Assembly (NCBI GenBank): GCA_963811055.1
Contig: CAWEPQ010000016.1
Coordinates: forward strand, 62,001 to 126,000
Origin: JACVRW01 sp963811055
Lineage (GTDB): Bacteria > Actinomycetota > Thermoleophilia > Solirubrobacterales > Thermoleophilaceae
Direction of reading: 5' to 3'
DNA length: 64,000 nucleotides
The translations under genes and the position numbers were made by a program. The notes below the pieces were generated by a model. It was not told the DNA's origin. It was given only the letters and a program-made list of their open reading frames with translations, and made no database searches. The number at the start of each line of letters is the position of its first letter. Within the stretch, counting starts at the first letter, position 1. Positions 54,011-62,391 of this stretch are shown piece after piece.

Positions 54011-55570
54011 CTAGCGGCCGGAACGGAGGAAGGCGTCGTCGAGAATCTCCTGCGGATCCTCGAGTCCGAACTTCTCTCTGAGGTGGCGAGCCACCTCTTC
54101 GCGGGGGGCACCGCTCTTGGCCATGTTGAAGGCCTCGAGTCGGGGACCCACACCGGGCGGGTGCACCGCGCTTGACCCGTTGCCGACGGCCTGGGGGGCC
54201 AGGCTGCCGAACAGGCGGCGCTGCGTCTCACGCTGCGGCGTTGCCTCGGCGGTACCCCACTCCATGCGGGGCTGCTCCTCCTTGGCGGGCGCCACGGGCT
54301 CCTCGGGCGTCGCCAGAGGCGACGCGGCGGGGGCCGCGGGGCGAGCCGGCGTGGCCACTGCGGTCGCCGCGGGGGCGGCGGACGCGGTGGGCGCGGGCTG
54401 GGACGCCGGCTGAGTCGCCGGGGCGTTCATGGTGGCCGGAGCCGCGGGCTTCACCGGGCCGTTGGCCGGCTTGGCCGCTGCGGGAGCCGGCTTGGCGGGT
54501 GCGGCGGGACGGGACTCCTTGGAGTCACCGCTGTCCGGCGCGGCCGGCCTGGCGAAGCGACCCGACGAGCGCTCCTCGCGGGGCACGTCGAGGTCGGTCC
54601 GCAGCTTGTCGGCCCCAGCGCGCACCGTTTCGGCGAGCGCTGAGATCGATCCGCGTGCGTCGGCCACGAGCTTCCCGAGATCGCCTTCCACGGCGTTGGC
54701 ACGGTCGAGCAGCCGCATGACGGACTGCTCCACGCGCTCCACGTGCTCCTGTGCCTGCGCCCGGGAGCTGGCCCGCGTGCTGGCGGCCTCGGCCCGTGCA
54801 CCCGACAGGGTGGAATCGGCTTCCTTGCGCGCGCTCGTAAGCATGCGCTCGGACTCGGTCTTGGCGCTCGTCAGCGTCTTCTCGGCGCTGGCGTTGGCGT
54901 CGGTGACCGTCTTCTCGGCCTCGGCCTTGGCGCTTGTGAGCGTCTGGTGAGCCTCCGAGTTGGCGGAGGTGACCGTCTTCTCTGCATCCGCCTTGGCGGT
55001 CGAGAGCGTGTGCTCGGCGCTTGCGTTGGCGTCGCTCACCGTCTTCTCGGCCTGGGCCTTGGAGGTCGAAAGCGTGCGCTCCGACTCCTCGCGAGCGCTC
55101 GTGAGAGTGCTCTTGGCCTCCGCACGCGCGGTCGACAGCGTGCTGCCGGCCTCGTTACGGGCGTTGGTCAGGGTGCTCTCGGCCTCGGCCTTGGCGCTGG
55201 AGAGGGTCTGGTGAGCGCTTGCGTTCGCACTCGTGACCGTCTTCTCCGCCTGTTCCTTGGCGCTCGAGAGCGTGGTCTCGGCCTCGTTCCTTGCACGCGC
55301 GATGGTGGTCTCGGCCTCGGCCTTGGCGCTGGAGCGCATGCGCTCCGCCTCGGCCCGCGCCGACTGCTCGAGTTCTTGCGCGGCACGCTCTGCCGCATCG
55401 ACGATCGCCGTTACGCGCTCGCCAGTGGCTGCGGCTGTGCCGCCGCCGTGCTTCACCTCATCGACGGCCTTGGCCACCTCGCGCAGGTGGTCATGTACCG
55501 CCTCCGGGTCAAGTCCCCGGCGCACCTGAGGGAAGTCCTTCCGCTCAATGAGTTCGCGTCTGAGTTCCAA
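54011..55570 (-). CDS. DivIVA-like protein with eighteen 11-residue coiled-coil repeats
   Basis: 519 residues. Residues 10-40 read KDFPQVRRGLDPEAVHDHLR, the DivIVA-type N-terminal membrane-targeting motif. Residues 73-270 are eighteen back-to-back 11-residue units of the form AEAEKTLTSAK/AEAESTLTNAR, without insertion, so the coil is of hendecad (11/3) type rather than heptad. Then a further helix, an Ala/Pro-rich linker (about 325-440) and a C-terminal helical module (VARHLREKFGLEDPQEILDDAF). TTG start with AGGAG nine bases before it; followed by a strong terminator. Probably a structural scaffold at poles or septum; the repeat count may vary among strains. Hendecads also occur in LEA-type stress proteins. 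Confidence 0.8.
   Translation of the reverse strand: MELRRELIERKDFPQVRRGLDPEAVHDHLREVAKAVDEVKHGGGTAAATGERVTAIVDAAERAAQELEQSARAEAERMRSSAKAEAETTIARARNEAETTLSSAKEQAEKTVTSANASAHQTLSSAKAEAESTLTNARNEAGSTLSTARAEAKSTLTSAREESERTLSTSKAQAEKTVSDANASAEHTLSTAKADAEKTVTSANSEAHQTLTSAKAEAEKTVTDANASAEKTLTSAKTESERMLTSARKEADSTLSGARAEAASTRASSRAQAQEHVERVEQSVMRLLDRANAVEGDLGKLVADARGSISALAETVRAGADKLRTDLDVPREERSSGRFARPAAPDSGDSKESRPAAPAKPAPAAAKPANGPVKPAAPATMNAPATQPASQPAPTASAAPAATAVATPARPAAPAASPLATPEEPVAPAKEEQPRMEWGTAEATPQRETQRRLFGSLAPQAVGNGSSAVHPPGVGPRLEAFNMAKSGAPREEVARHLREKFGLEDPQEILDDAFLRSGR
54761..55354 (-). repeat. 18 tandem 33-bp units encoding hendecad repeats
   Basis: The DNA of the DivIVA-like gene is built from eighteen diverged 33-bp units over 594 bases. 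Units are similar but not identical at the DNA level, which argues for an old, selected array. Consensus residues: small-Glu-Ala-Glu-x-Thr-Leu-Thr-Ser-Ala-Lys/Asn. Confidence 0.85.
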
Positions 55571-55846
55571 GTCGCTGCTCTCCTGGGTGGGGTTAGAAGA
55601 CCAACGTAGGTCAGGTCTGCTTTTTCTGCGCAACGAGTTCGGGCTCTCGGCGCTATGACGCTCATGAGGCGCGGAAACCACCCCTTTGCGGGGCTTTCCG
55701 GAGTAACGAAGGGAGAGGGCGAACCCAGACCTTCGGGGGTGCCGTCAGTTACGCCGACTTTCCGGCGTTAACCGATTACCGACCGCCCGTCACGGGAAAG
55801 GTCATTACCACCAGCGGTCGAACTTCCCTGAGGGGTTCGAGTACCA
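55571..55846. promoter_or_regulatory. Structured 276-base intergenic region between divergent genes
   Basis: Contains the 5' regions of the DivIVA-like gene (leftward) and of a small zinc-ribbon gene (rightward). Inverted repeats: GTTACGCCG (55748-55756) with CGGCGTTAAC (55763-55772, one bulge), and CCCC-TTTGC-GGGG (55681-55693) extended by flanking GGAAA/TTTCC. The element CTTTCCGG occurs twice, followed by AGTAAC and CGTTAAC. I do not match it to a known riboswitch class. No gene seen. Confidence 0.4.
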
Positions 55847-56044
55847 ATGGCAGGGAATCCACCCACACGAATCTGCGAGTCATGCGGCCAGCTCTGGTCC
55901 AGCGGCCGCTTCCTGGACCCCACGATCCAGACCGACTGCGCGCTGTGCGGCGGCAGGGTGGTCCGGCTCTCTGAAACGCCGAGGGTGGAAGCGCCGGTCA
56001 GCGCTGCGACGGGACGTTCTGTCCGGGTCGGAGCGCCTCGGTGA
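55847..56044 (+). CDS. Small zinc-ribbon protein
   Basis: 65 residues. Two CxxC pairs, RICESCGQLW and TDCALCGGRVV, spaced by 18 residues, form a zinc ribbon; the tail is short and basic. ATG at 55847 after GAGGGGTTCGAGTACCA. It overlaps by 47 bases at its end with a second zinc-ribbon gene on the other strand. Function unknown. Confidence 0.6.
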   Translation: MAGNPPTRICESCGQLWSSGRFLDPTIQTDCALCGGRVVRLSETPRVEAPVSAATGRSVRVGAPR

Positions 56045-56207
56045 CCTGCCAGCCGGCCGCCGTCCAGATCACCCGATAGCGCCACCCGCAGGTACGGCAG
56101 ATCACGTTTGCCGGCTCTCCGCCAGGAGGCTGCCGGCCCTGCCACTTGGCGAACGCCGGCGACGGAAGATCGTTGTCGCAGTTCCAGCAGCGCAGGTTTG
56201 CCGGCAT
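55998..56207 (-). CDS. Small zinc-ribbon protein (opposite strand)
   Basis: 69 residues from the ATG at 56207. CWNCDNDLP and CRTCGWRYRV are two CxxC pairs separated by about 29 residues, a zinc-ribbon arrangement, ending in a basic tail. No strong ribosome site; a longer N-terminus is possible but would overlap the sulfatase stop. It lies 50 bases downstream of the sulfatase on the same strand. Function unknown. Confidence 0.55.
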   Translation of the reverse strand: MPANLRCWNCDNDLPSPAFAKWQGRQPPGGEPANVICRTCGWRYRVIWTAAGWQVTEALRPGQNVPSQR

Positions 56208-56257
56208 GTGAAAGGGCTTCGCCGCCGGTGCACCCGGGCCTTCTTTGAGTGCTCGGG

Positions 56258-57838
56258 TCAGCTCAACGGCTGCAGGCGCGTTCGCTCGACGCGGGCGAGC
56301 TTGCGCCGGAGCCGGCGGTACTGGCGCTTCTGCTCCGGAGTGCGCCTGTACTGCTTGTGGGCGAGGTTCGTGCGCTCGAGTGGGTCGGCCTTGAGGTCGT
56401 ACATCTCCCACTGGTCGGGCGCCGTGCCGTCGGCGTCGTAGTACCGGGCGAGCTTGTAGCGGCGCTCGCGGATGCTGACTATGTGGTTCGGGGCCTCCGG
56501 ATACGGACCGCTCGCCTGCCCGGACTGCCAGTCGTCGTAGGTGAAGACGGTGTACGTCTGCGGTGGCTTGGGCGAGCGGCTGAGGATCTGGTCCGAGTAG
56601 TCGACGCCCTGCCAGGCGTCGCGGGCGCCGGCCGGCGCTCCCACCAGGCTCGCGAGCGTGGGCAGGAAGTCCACGTGCGAGACGAGCGAGGCATTCTTCC
56701 TCGGCCGCTTGAACAGACGGGGGTTGGAGTAGACGAGCGGAACGTGCGTCGACTCCTCGTAGACGTTGAAGTTCTTCTGCCGCATCCCGCCGTGGGCGGT
56801 GCCCATCTCACCGTGGTCGGCCGTAGCGATCACAAGCGTGTCGTCGAGCAGGCCCGACTTCTCGAGGGTGTCGAGGATCTTCACGAGGTAGGCGTCCGAT
56901 GCCTTCATGAGGTTGCCGTAGAAGTTCAGGTAGTTGCGCTTCATCTGGCGGGTCGGGATGGGTCCGGAGGCGTTGAACAGCCGCAGGAACTGCTGCTGCA
57001 CGGTCGGCTTGGTGGAGAGATCCTCGTTCGCCGTGCTCGGCGGCTCGAGCTCGCCCTGGAGCCATGCGTCGTCGTAGCCACCGCTCTCGTAGGTCTTCGG
57101 GTAGAGGAGCACGTCGTGCGGGTTGACCAGCGACACGACCATGAAGAACGGCTGGCTCTGCGCGGCGGTGGAGGACAGGTACTGGACGGCTCCCTCGGTG
57201 CCCGCCTCCGGAGTGCCCTGGGCGTTCATGAAGCGGCCGTCGTGGTTGTAGATCCCTCCCCCCTCCTCCGAGATGTCCTGGTTGCCGCCCGCGTCCGGCG
57301 GATCCCAGCGAGTGAAGCCGTACTGGTTCACGTCGGAGGGCACCCAGGTGGAGCCGTTGGCCGGCTTGTTGCAGTGGAACTTCCCCTTGTACACGGGGGT
57401 GTAGCCCGCCGCCGCTACCACGCTCGCGGGGTTCTTGAAGCTCGTCGCGAGCTCGACCTGCGGGTACTGGGGCGAGGGCATGTCGGTTTCGAGCGTGTAC
57501 TTCACGCCGTGCTGTGCGGGGAAGAAGCCGGACATCAGCGTCGATCGCGCCGGCGAGCACATGCATGCGTTGGTGAAAGCGTTCTCGAAGGTCATGCCGT
57601 GTCGCTTCAGGCGAGTCAGGCCCGGCATGTTGCGCTTGGCCCAACCGCGCGGAAAGTGCTGGATCGCCCGCTGCTGGTCGGTGAGGAACAGGAGCACGTT
57701 CATGCCCGCCACCTGGCGGACGGGGGAGGTGCGACGCGGACGCGCGGCGGCCGCCGTCGCGTGGCCGCCCAGCAGGAGGCCCGGTGCCGCCACGCCGGCG
57801 GCCCTCAGGAGGTCTCCGCGCGTGATCCCGTCGCTCAT
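56258..57838 (-). CDS. Secreted type I sulfatase
   Basis: 526 residues. N-terminal export signal (ITRGDLLRAAGVAAPGLLLGG) of a Tat-like kind but without a full twin arginine. The catalytic formylglycine site is Cys94 in CMCSPARSTLMSG (CxPxR). Metal residues appear in LLFLTDQQR at the N-terminus and TADHGEMG downstream. C-terminal KLARYYDADG, followed by MYDLKADPLERTNLA, is standard for the sulfatase family. A formylglycine-generating enzyme is needed and is not in the window. It precedes no transporter. The substrate (sulfated sugar or lipid) is unknown; starts two bases after the propeller gene's stop. Confidence 0.9.
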   Translation of the reverse strand: MSDGITRGDLLRAAGVAAPGLLLGGHATAAAARPRRTSPVRQVAGMNVLLFLTDQQRAIQHFPRGWAKRNMPGLTRLKRHGMTFENAFTNACMCSPARSTLMSGFFPAQHGVKYTLETDMPSPQYPQVELATSFKNPASVVAAAGYTPVYKGKFHCNKPANGSTWVPSDVNQYGFTRWDPPDAGGNQDISEEGGGIYNHDGRFMNAQGTPEAGTEGAVQYLSSTAAQSQPFFMVVSLVNPHDVLLYPKTYESGGYDDAWLQGELEPPSTANEDLSTKPTVQQQFLRLFNASGPIPTRQMKRNYLNFYGNLMKASDAYLVKILDTLEKSGLLDDTLVIATADHGEMGTAHGGMRQKNFNVYEESTHVPLVYSNPRLFKRPRKNASLVSHVDFLPTLASLVGAPAGARDAWQGVDYSDQILSRSPKPPQTYTVFTYDDWQSGQASGPYPEAPNHIVSIRERRYKLARYYDADGTAPDQWEMYDLKADPLERTNLAHKQYRRTPEQKRQYRRLRRKLARVERTRLQPLS

Positions 57839-57839
57839 G

Positions 57840-59318
57840 TCAGTCCTTCCGCTCGAAGACGCCGACCGCGTTGCTCGCGAACGCAGCCGAGTAGAGATGC
57901 CTGCCGTCGGGACTGACCACGACCGAGCTCACTCCGCTCAGCGCGCGGCCGGCCACGCAGTCGCGCCGCGATCCGGTGGTCACACAGCCCCGGCGGCGCA
58001 GCTTCTGGATGAGGGAGCCCGAGCCCGCGTTGCGGTTGAAGCTGTCGATCGCGCCCGACTCGAACGCCGCCGCATAGACGCTTGCCCCGTCACGCGAGAC
58101 GGCGAGTCCCTCGGGGGCGCTGAGCGCCCGGCCGAGCGAGCAGCCGACCGCGAACACGTAGATCACGCACGCGGAGGTACCGGTCTGCTGAGTGAGCCCG
58201 CCCGTCGACGCCGCGCGATCGAAGCTCGTGAGGCTGTTGCTCAGGAGCGATGTCACGTACACGTTGTCATCGTCGGAGCTGACGGCCACCGCGTTCGCGC
58301 CGCCGAGCTGGGTGCCGGTCGTGCAGCCGGCCAGGGCGCTGTTGGAGATGCAGCCCGTGCCGTCGCCGGCCTGCGTGAGCGTGCCGGTGGACGGATCGCG
58401 AGCGAAGACGCCGAGGGCGTTGCTCGCCGCGGCCGCGACGTACACGTTGAGGCCGTCGGCGCTGATCGCCATTCCCTCCGGAGCGGCCAGGGCGAGACCC
58501 GGCGTGCAGCCATCGACTGGTGAGTTGACGATGCAGCCCGTCGCGCCGGCCGGCTGCGTCAGCGCACCCGTCTTCGCGGCGCGGGAGAAGATCGCCACCG
58601 CGTTGCCGAAGAACGCGCCCACGTAGACGTTGTGGCCATCTGGACTGACCGTGACCACGTCGGGGCCGTCGAGCGCACGTCCGGCGGCGCATCCGGGCAG
58701 CGCCCTGGCGGCGATGCACCCGGCCCGACCGCGGGCCTGGGTGAGCGCACCGGTCGAGCGATTACGTCGGAAGACCGCGACGGCGTCGCTGACGAGGGAC
58801 GTCGCGTACACGTTCTTCCCGTCCGCGCTGACAGCAACCGAGTTGGGTCCGTTGAGGGCGCGCGCCTTCGCGCAGCCGGCGGCGCCCTTGGCGGCAATGC
58901 AGCCTGCGGCACCCGGGCGCTGGACGAGCCTGCCGGTGCGAGCGCTGCGCCGGAAGATCGCGATGGCGTCGCTCCTCGAGGAGGCCACGTAGACGTGCCT
59001 CCCGTCGCGGCTGATCGCGAGGGCGTTGGAGCCGAGGAACGGGGCCGGCCCGCGCAGTGCACGCGCGGGCTGGCATCCGCGGTGCGGCTTGGAGCGGTCG
59101 GCCAGGCACCCGTTGGGCCCGCGCAGCTGCTTGAGCGCGCCCAGCGCGCTCGCCTTGGGCGCGGCCGCCGCTACCGATGCCTGCGGCACCAGAAGCGCTC
59201 CCCCGAGGGCCACAGAGAGGACCAGCGGGATCGCGAGGCGTGACCGTTCCGTACGTAGTCCGTCGACGCGCCCGGGTCGCGGCGCGATCGAACACACGTC
59301 CACGCAGGGCGATTTCAT
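57840..59318 (-). CDS. Secreted seven-repeat beta-propeller protein with paired cysteines
   Basis: 492 residues. After an export signal (LAIPLVLSVALGGALLVP) there are seven repeats of about 60 residues, each ending in a strand like NVYVxxxxSNAVAVF and TGALTQ, and each with two Cys (GCIxxx...GC). Seven such repeats suggest a lactonase/YncE-like seven-bladed propeller, with probably one disulfide per blade. The start is uncertain: the ATG at 59318 or a GTG inside the first 15 codons. Catalytic residues of 6-phosphogluconolactonase are not seen, so a structural or binding role is as likely. Same strand as the sulfatase. Confidence 0.8.
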   Translation of the reverse strand: MKSPCVDVCSIAPRPGRVDGLRTERSRLAIPLVLSVALGGALLVPQASVAAAAPKASALGALKQLRGPNGCLADRSKPHRGCQPARALRGPAPFLGSNALAISRDGRHVYVASSRSDAIAIFRRSARTGRLVQRPGAAGCIAAKGAAGCAKARALNGPNSVAVSADGKNVYATSLVSDAVAVFRRNRSTGALTQARGRAGCIAARALPGCAAGRALDGPDVVTVSPDGHNVYVGAFFGNAVAIFSRAAKTGALTQPAGATGCIVNSPVDGCTPGLALAAPEGMAISADGLNVYVAAAASNALGVFARDPSTGTLTQAGDGTGCISNSALAGCTTGTQLGGANAVAVSSDDDNVYVTSLLSNSLTSFDRAASTGGLTQQTGTSACVIYVFAVGCSLGRALSAPEGLAVSRDGASVYAAAFESGAIDSFNRNAGSGSLIQKLRRRGCVTTGSRRDCVAGRALSGVSSVVVSPDGRHLYSAAFASNAVGVFERKD

Positions 59319-59430
59319 CCTTACGGGCGAGGGCCAGGCGGTAGGCGCGGGGGCCGAGTACGGAGTCTTGCGGGGAGTCCGAAACCTGGGTTAGGGTCCG
59401 CGCGCAAACCGAGATTGGAGGGATCGAACC

Positions 59431-60177
59431 ATGCCCGACGCGATGCAGAACGCAGCTGTCGAGCAGTCACCACGACAACGGCAGAGGGCTCGTATCGCCG
59501 GCTGGCTCATGGCTTCGACGTTTCTCACGTCCATCCCCGCGGCGCTCATTCTCTACAACCCGATCCTCAACGAGGCCGACTACATCCTCGGCGGCGGCGA
59601 CGACACCCGCATCACGCTGGGGGCCCTCCTCGAGATCTTCCTGATGATCGGCAACGTCGGCACGGCGGTCGTGGTGTTTCCGATCCTCAGGCGATACAGC
59701 GAAACGCTCTCCCTCAGCTACGTCGCCTCGCGCACGATCGAGGCGACGATCATCGGCGTCGGCGCGATGAGCCTGCTCTCCGTAGTCACCCTGCGCGACG
59801 ACCTGGCCGCTTCCATCGGACCGAACGAAGGCTCGCTCGACATCGCGGGTCAGACCCTGATCGCGATCCACGACTGGACGTTCCTGCTCGGGCCGGGATT
59901 CTGCGTCGGCGTGAACGGCATCCTGCTTGGCTGGCTGATGTACCGCACCGGATTGATGCCGCCTCGGCTGGCGATGCTGGGCGTGATCGGCGGTCCGCTG
60001 ATATTCCTGTCGGCGATCGCGGTCCTGTTCGGCGTCTACGAGCAGGACGGCCTGCACGCGCTCTTCTCGATCCCCGAGGGGCTCTTCGAGTTGTCATTTG
60101 CGATCTACCTGATCGTCAGGGGCTTCAGGGCCTCGCCGATCCTCGACGACAGCCGGTACACGGGAGCCTTGGCGTAG
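59431..60177 (+). CDS. DUF4386-like membrane protein
   Basis: 248 residues with about seven hydrophobic segments. ARIAGWLMASTFLTSIPA at the start, RRYSETLSLSYVASRTIE in the middle and LLGPGFCVGVNGILLGWLMY then a FGVYEQDG loop fit the DUF4386 group. GGAGG precedes the ATG. A possible promoter is TTGCGG (59368-59373) with TAGGGT (59392-59397), 18 bases apart. Function of the family is unknown. Confidence 0.75.
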   Translation: MPDAMQNAAVEQSPRQRQRARIAGWLMASTFLTSIPAALILYNPILNEADYILGGGDDTRITLGALLEIFLMIGNVGTAVVVFPILRRYSETLSLSYVASRTIEATIIGVGAMSLLSVVTLRDDLAASIGPNEGSLDIAGQTLIAIHDWTFLLGPGFCVGVNGILLGWLMYRTGLMPPRLAMLGVIGGPLIFLSAIAVLFGVYEQDGLHALFSIPEGLFELSFAIYLIVRGFRASPILDDSRYTGALA

Positions 60178-60189
60178 TCGCGCGGTCGA

Positions 60190-60262
60190 AGCGGACGACG
60201 GGGGTCGAACCCGCGACCTTCGGCTTGGGAAGCCGACGCTCTACCAACTGAGCTACGTCCGC
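60190..60262 (-). tRNA. tRNA-Gly (anticodon CCC)
   Basis: 73 nt without CCA. Acceptor stem GCGGACG/CGTCCGC with discriminator T, D-stem GCTC/GAGC, anticodon stem TCGGC/GCCGA with loop TTCCCAA (anticodon CCC at 60227-60229, reverse strand), variable loop AGGTC, and T-arm GCGGG-TTCGACC-CCCGT. Every stem closes (one G-T pair in the T stem). CCA is added after transcription, since CTTCGA follows. It reads GGG. Confidence 0.95.
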
Positions 60263-60300
60263 GCGAGGCGCAGTTTAGAGCGGCTAACGTGGCCACCATC

Positions 60301-60609
60301 ATGTCCGACTCGCCGCCGCTCGCCTGCACCCTCAGCGCGTCGGATCTGACGCGGAGGCTCGCGGACATCCGGGCTCTCGGAGATGACGCGCTCGTGTCGT
60401 CCGAGTCCGCCGGGAGGGAGGCCGTTCTGCGCTTCCGGAAGGGCTTCGGGACGCTCGCCGCGTTGACCGGCATCGTGGCCGCTGAGAGGGAATGCTGCGC
60501 TTTTCTCGCACTGGACCTGGCCGAGCGGCCTGACGCCGTGGTGCTGACGATCCGCGCGCCTGAGGGTGCCGAGCCGGTGATGCGCGAGCTTGTCGCGGCA
60601 TTCGGGTAG
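60301..60609 (+). CDS. Small protein with ECC motif, unknown function
   Basis: 102 residues. A single alpha/beta domain; the centre has AAERECCAFLALDL, an Glu-Cys-Cys segment seen in a family of small actinobacterial proteins often near metal-resistance regulators, and C-terminal VLTIRAPEGAEPVMRELVAAF. No known catalytic role. The ATG at 60301 is favoured over another ATG at 60289. A metal-binding role is only a guess. Confidence 0.6.
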   Translation: MSDSPPLACTLSASDLTRRLADIRALGDDALVSSESAGREAVLRFRKGFGTLAALTGIVAAERECCAFLALDLAERPDAVVLTIRAPEGAEPVMRELVAAFG

Positions 60610-60669
60610 GGCCAGATCTGGCCCAAAATCCGACTTCTGAGCACGCTCGATGGGTATAAGCGCCCCTGG

Positions 60670-61797
60670 ATGACATCGAATTCAGGACGCCGACACGCGA
60701 TCTTGGCGGCGGTCCTCGGACTGGCCGCGCTCGCTCCTGGCAGCGCGGCCGCCGCCACGCCGCTGCTGCCCGACCTCGATCAGCTCGCTCCCACGCAGCT
60801 GAGCGTCACGCCCGTGCCGGGAACCCCGGTGCGCTACTTCCTCGCCTTCGACTCACGGATCGCGAACGGCCCACAGGGCGGGGCCGGCGTCGGGCCGCTC
60901 ATCATGAGGGCTCACCGCTCGAGCGCCACCGCGCCGATGGTGGCCGACCAGGTGATCAAGAACTCCGACGGCAGCGAGACCTTCCGGCGCGGGATCGGGC
61001 AGCTCGAGTTCGCCGTCTCGGCGGACCACCGGCACTGGCATTACCGGGGCTTCGACCGCTACGAGCTCCGCCGCGCGTCCGACGGCAAGCGCATCGCGCC
61101 GGACAACAAGACCGGCTTCTGCATGCCCGACCCCCTCTTCACGCCCGATTACTGCGGCGTGAACCAGCCCGGCTCGCTGGGGCTCCAGGAGGGTCTCGGC
61201 CCCGGCTACGTGGATCTTTACCAGGCCAATCTCGAGGGCCAGAACATCGACATCACCGGCGCTCCCAAGGGCCTCTACCACCTGGTGCACCGCGTGAACG
61301 CCGACTCGTCGATGTGCGAGAGCAACCTGTCGAACAACGCTGCCGCCACCAAGCTGCGGCTGTGGCCGAACGGCTACGGCGTGGCGCCGTACTACTCGAT
61401 TCTGGGCGACATCGAGACGTACCCGTCCAAGAAGCTCCAGCGCGCGCCGAAGGACTGCCCGCTCGACCGCAAGGCGCCGCGCATGCGCATCCGGGTGCCT
61501 GGCGGCCAGCCCGTCAAGCGCACCCGCTCGGTGGTGGCCTACGTGCGTTGCAGCGAGCGCTGCTCGATCCGGATCTCGGGGAAGGTCGGCGGCCGTGCGC
61601 TTCGGCCGGCGGCGAAGACGGCCGGTGCGCGCAGGCGCGTGGCCGTACGCGCGCGCCTCGCGGGGCGCTCGTGGAAGACCGTCAAGCGGGCGGCCAGGTC
61701 GCGTCAGGCGCTCGCCTTCCGGTTGACACTGCGGGCAGTGGATCGCGTGGGCAACCGCTCGCGCGCCGCGCGCCGCACCGTCGTGCTCCTACCCTGA
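60670..61797 (+). CDS. Secreted lysyl oxidase-like protein
   Basis: 375 residues. Signal peptide (AILAAVLGLAALAPGSAAA). Core (about 35-250) resembles lysyl oxidase: the copper site is ADHRHWHYRGFDRYEL, with His120, His122 and His124, and Cys residues at FCMPD, DYCGVN and SMCESNLSNN. The C-terminal third is basic, with Arg-rich KRTRSVVAYVRCSERCSIRI, perhaps for cell-wall or nucleic acid contact. In metazoan enzymes a Tyr and Lys form the cofactor; I could not identify these confidently here. Probable extracellular amine oxidation. Confidence 0.75.
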   Translation: MTSNSGRRHAILAAVLGLAALAPGSAAAATPLLPDLDQLAPTQLSVTPVPGTPVRYFLAFDSRIANGPQGGAGVGPLIMRAHRSSATAPMVADQVIKNSDGSETFRRGIGQLEFAVSADHRHWHYRGFDRYELRRASDGKRIAPDNKTGFCMPDPLFTPDYCGVNQPGSLGLQEGLGPGYVDLYQANLEGQNIDITGAPKGLYHLVHRVNADSSMCESNLSNNAAATKLRLWPNGYGVAPYYSILGDIETYPSKKLQRAPKDCPLDRKAPRMRIRVPGGQPVKRTRSVVAYVRCSERCSIRISGKVGGRALRPAAKTAGARRRVAVRARLAGRSWKTVKRAARSRQALAFRLTLRAVDRVGNRSRAARRTVVLLP

Positions 61798-61833
61798 GCC
61801 GAACAAGCCGCGGTCTATCTTTCGCGGCGGCCC

Positions 61834-62391
61834 ATGCGGCGCGCTCTCTCCCCCATTCCGCTGGCCGTTCTGGCCACGCTCGCCGCGCTCGTGGCGCTGC
61901 TCGCCTACGGCCTCGTCCAGAACGAGCCCGACGCCAGCTTCGAGGACGCCACCGCCCGCGGCGAGCGTGAGGCTGCGCCCCACTTCGCGCTACCGCGCCT
62001 GGAGGGGTCCGGCGAGGAAAGCCTTGCGGACTACCGCGGACAGGTGGTGGTGCTCAACTTCTGGGCCTCGTGGTGTGAGCCATGCCGGACTGAGTCGCCG
62101 CTGCTCGAGCGCTGGCATCGCAGGATCTCCAAGGATGGCCGCGGCACGGTGCTCGGCATCGACGGCCAGGACGTGAGCTCCGACGCGCGCGAGTTCGTCC
62201 GTGACTTCGAGCTCTCCTACCCGATGCTGCACGACGGTCCCGGCGACCTGCGCGAGCCGTTCGGCGTGCTCGGCTATCCCGAGACCTTCGTGATCGACGC
62301 GCGCGGCCGGGTGGCGGCCGTGAGGCGCGGACCCGTGAGCGAGGAGTTCATGCGGGCTACGGTCTCACCGCTGCTCGAGGAGAAGTCGTGA
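61834..62391 (+). CDS. ccmG: Thiol:disulfide oxidoreductase CcmG/ResA-like
   Basis: 185 residues. N-terminal membrane anchor (IPLAVLATLAALVALLAYGLV) and a thioredoxin fold with active site WCEPC (Cys81 and Cys84) after VVVLNFWAS, plus the cis-Pro loop LGYPETFVID. The gene is coupled to ccmH by a GTGA overlap. It keeps the cytochrome c haem-binding cysteines reduced. This operon complements the ccmE/ccmF operon 18 kb upstream. Confidence 0.9.
   Translation: MRRALSPIPLAVLATLAALVALLAYGLVQNEPDASFEDATARGEREAAPHFALPRLEGSGEESLADYRGQVVVLNFWASWCEPCRTESPLLERWHRRISKDGRGTVLGIDGQDVSSDAREFVRDFELSYPMLHDGPGDLREPFGVLGYPETFVIDARGRVAAVRRGPVSEEFMRATVSPLLEEKS

Noticed and set aside
54761..55354. 33-bp tandem units as a CRISPR-like array
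   Set aside because: Units are contiguous without spacers, diverged, and in frame within a coiled-coil gene.
55571..55846. Known riboswitch (c-di-AMP, c-di-GMP, glycine or cobalamin) upstream of the DivIVA-like gene
   Set aside because: None of the consensus cores could be matched by eye; left as unclassified structure.
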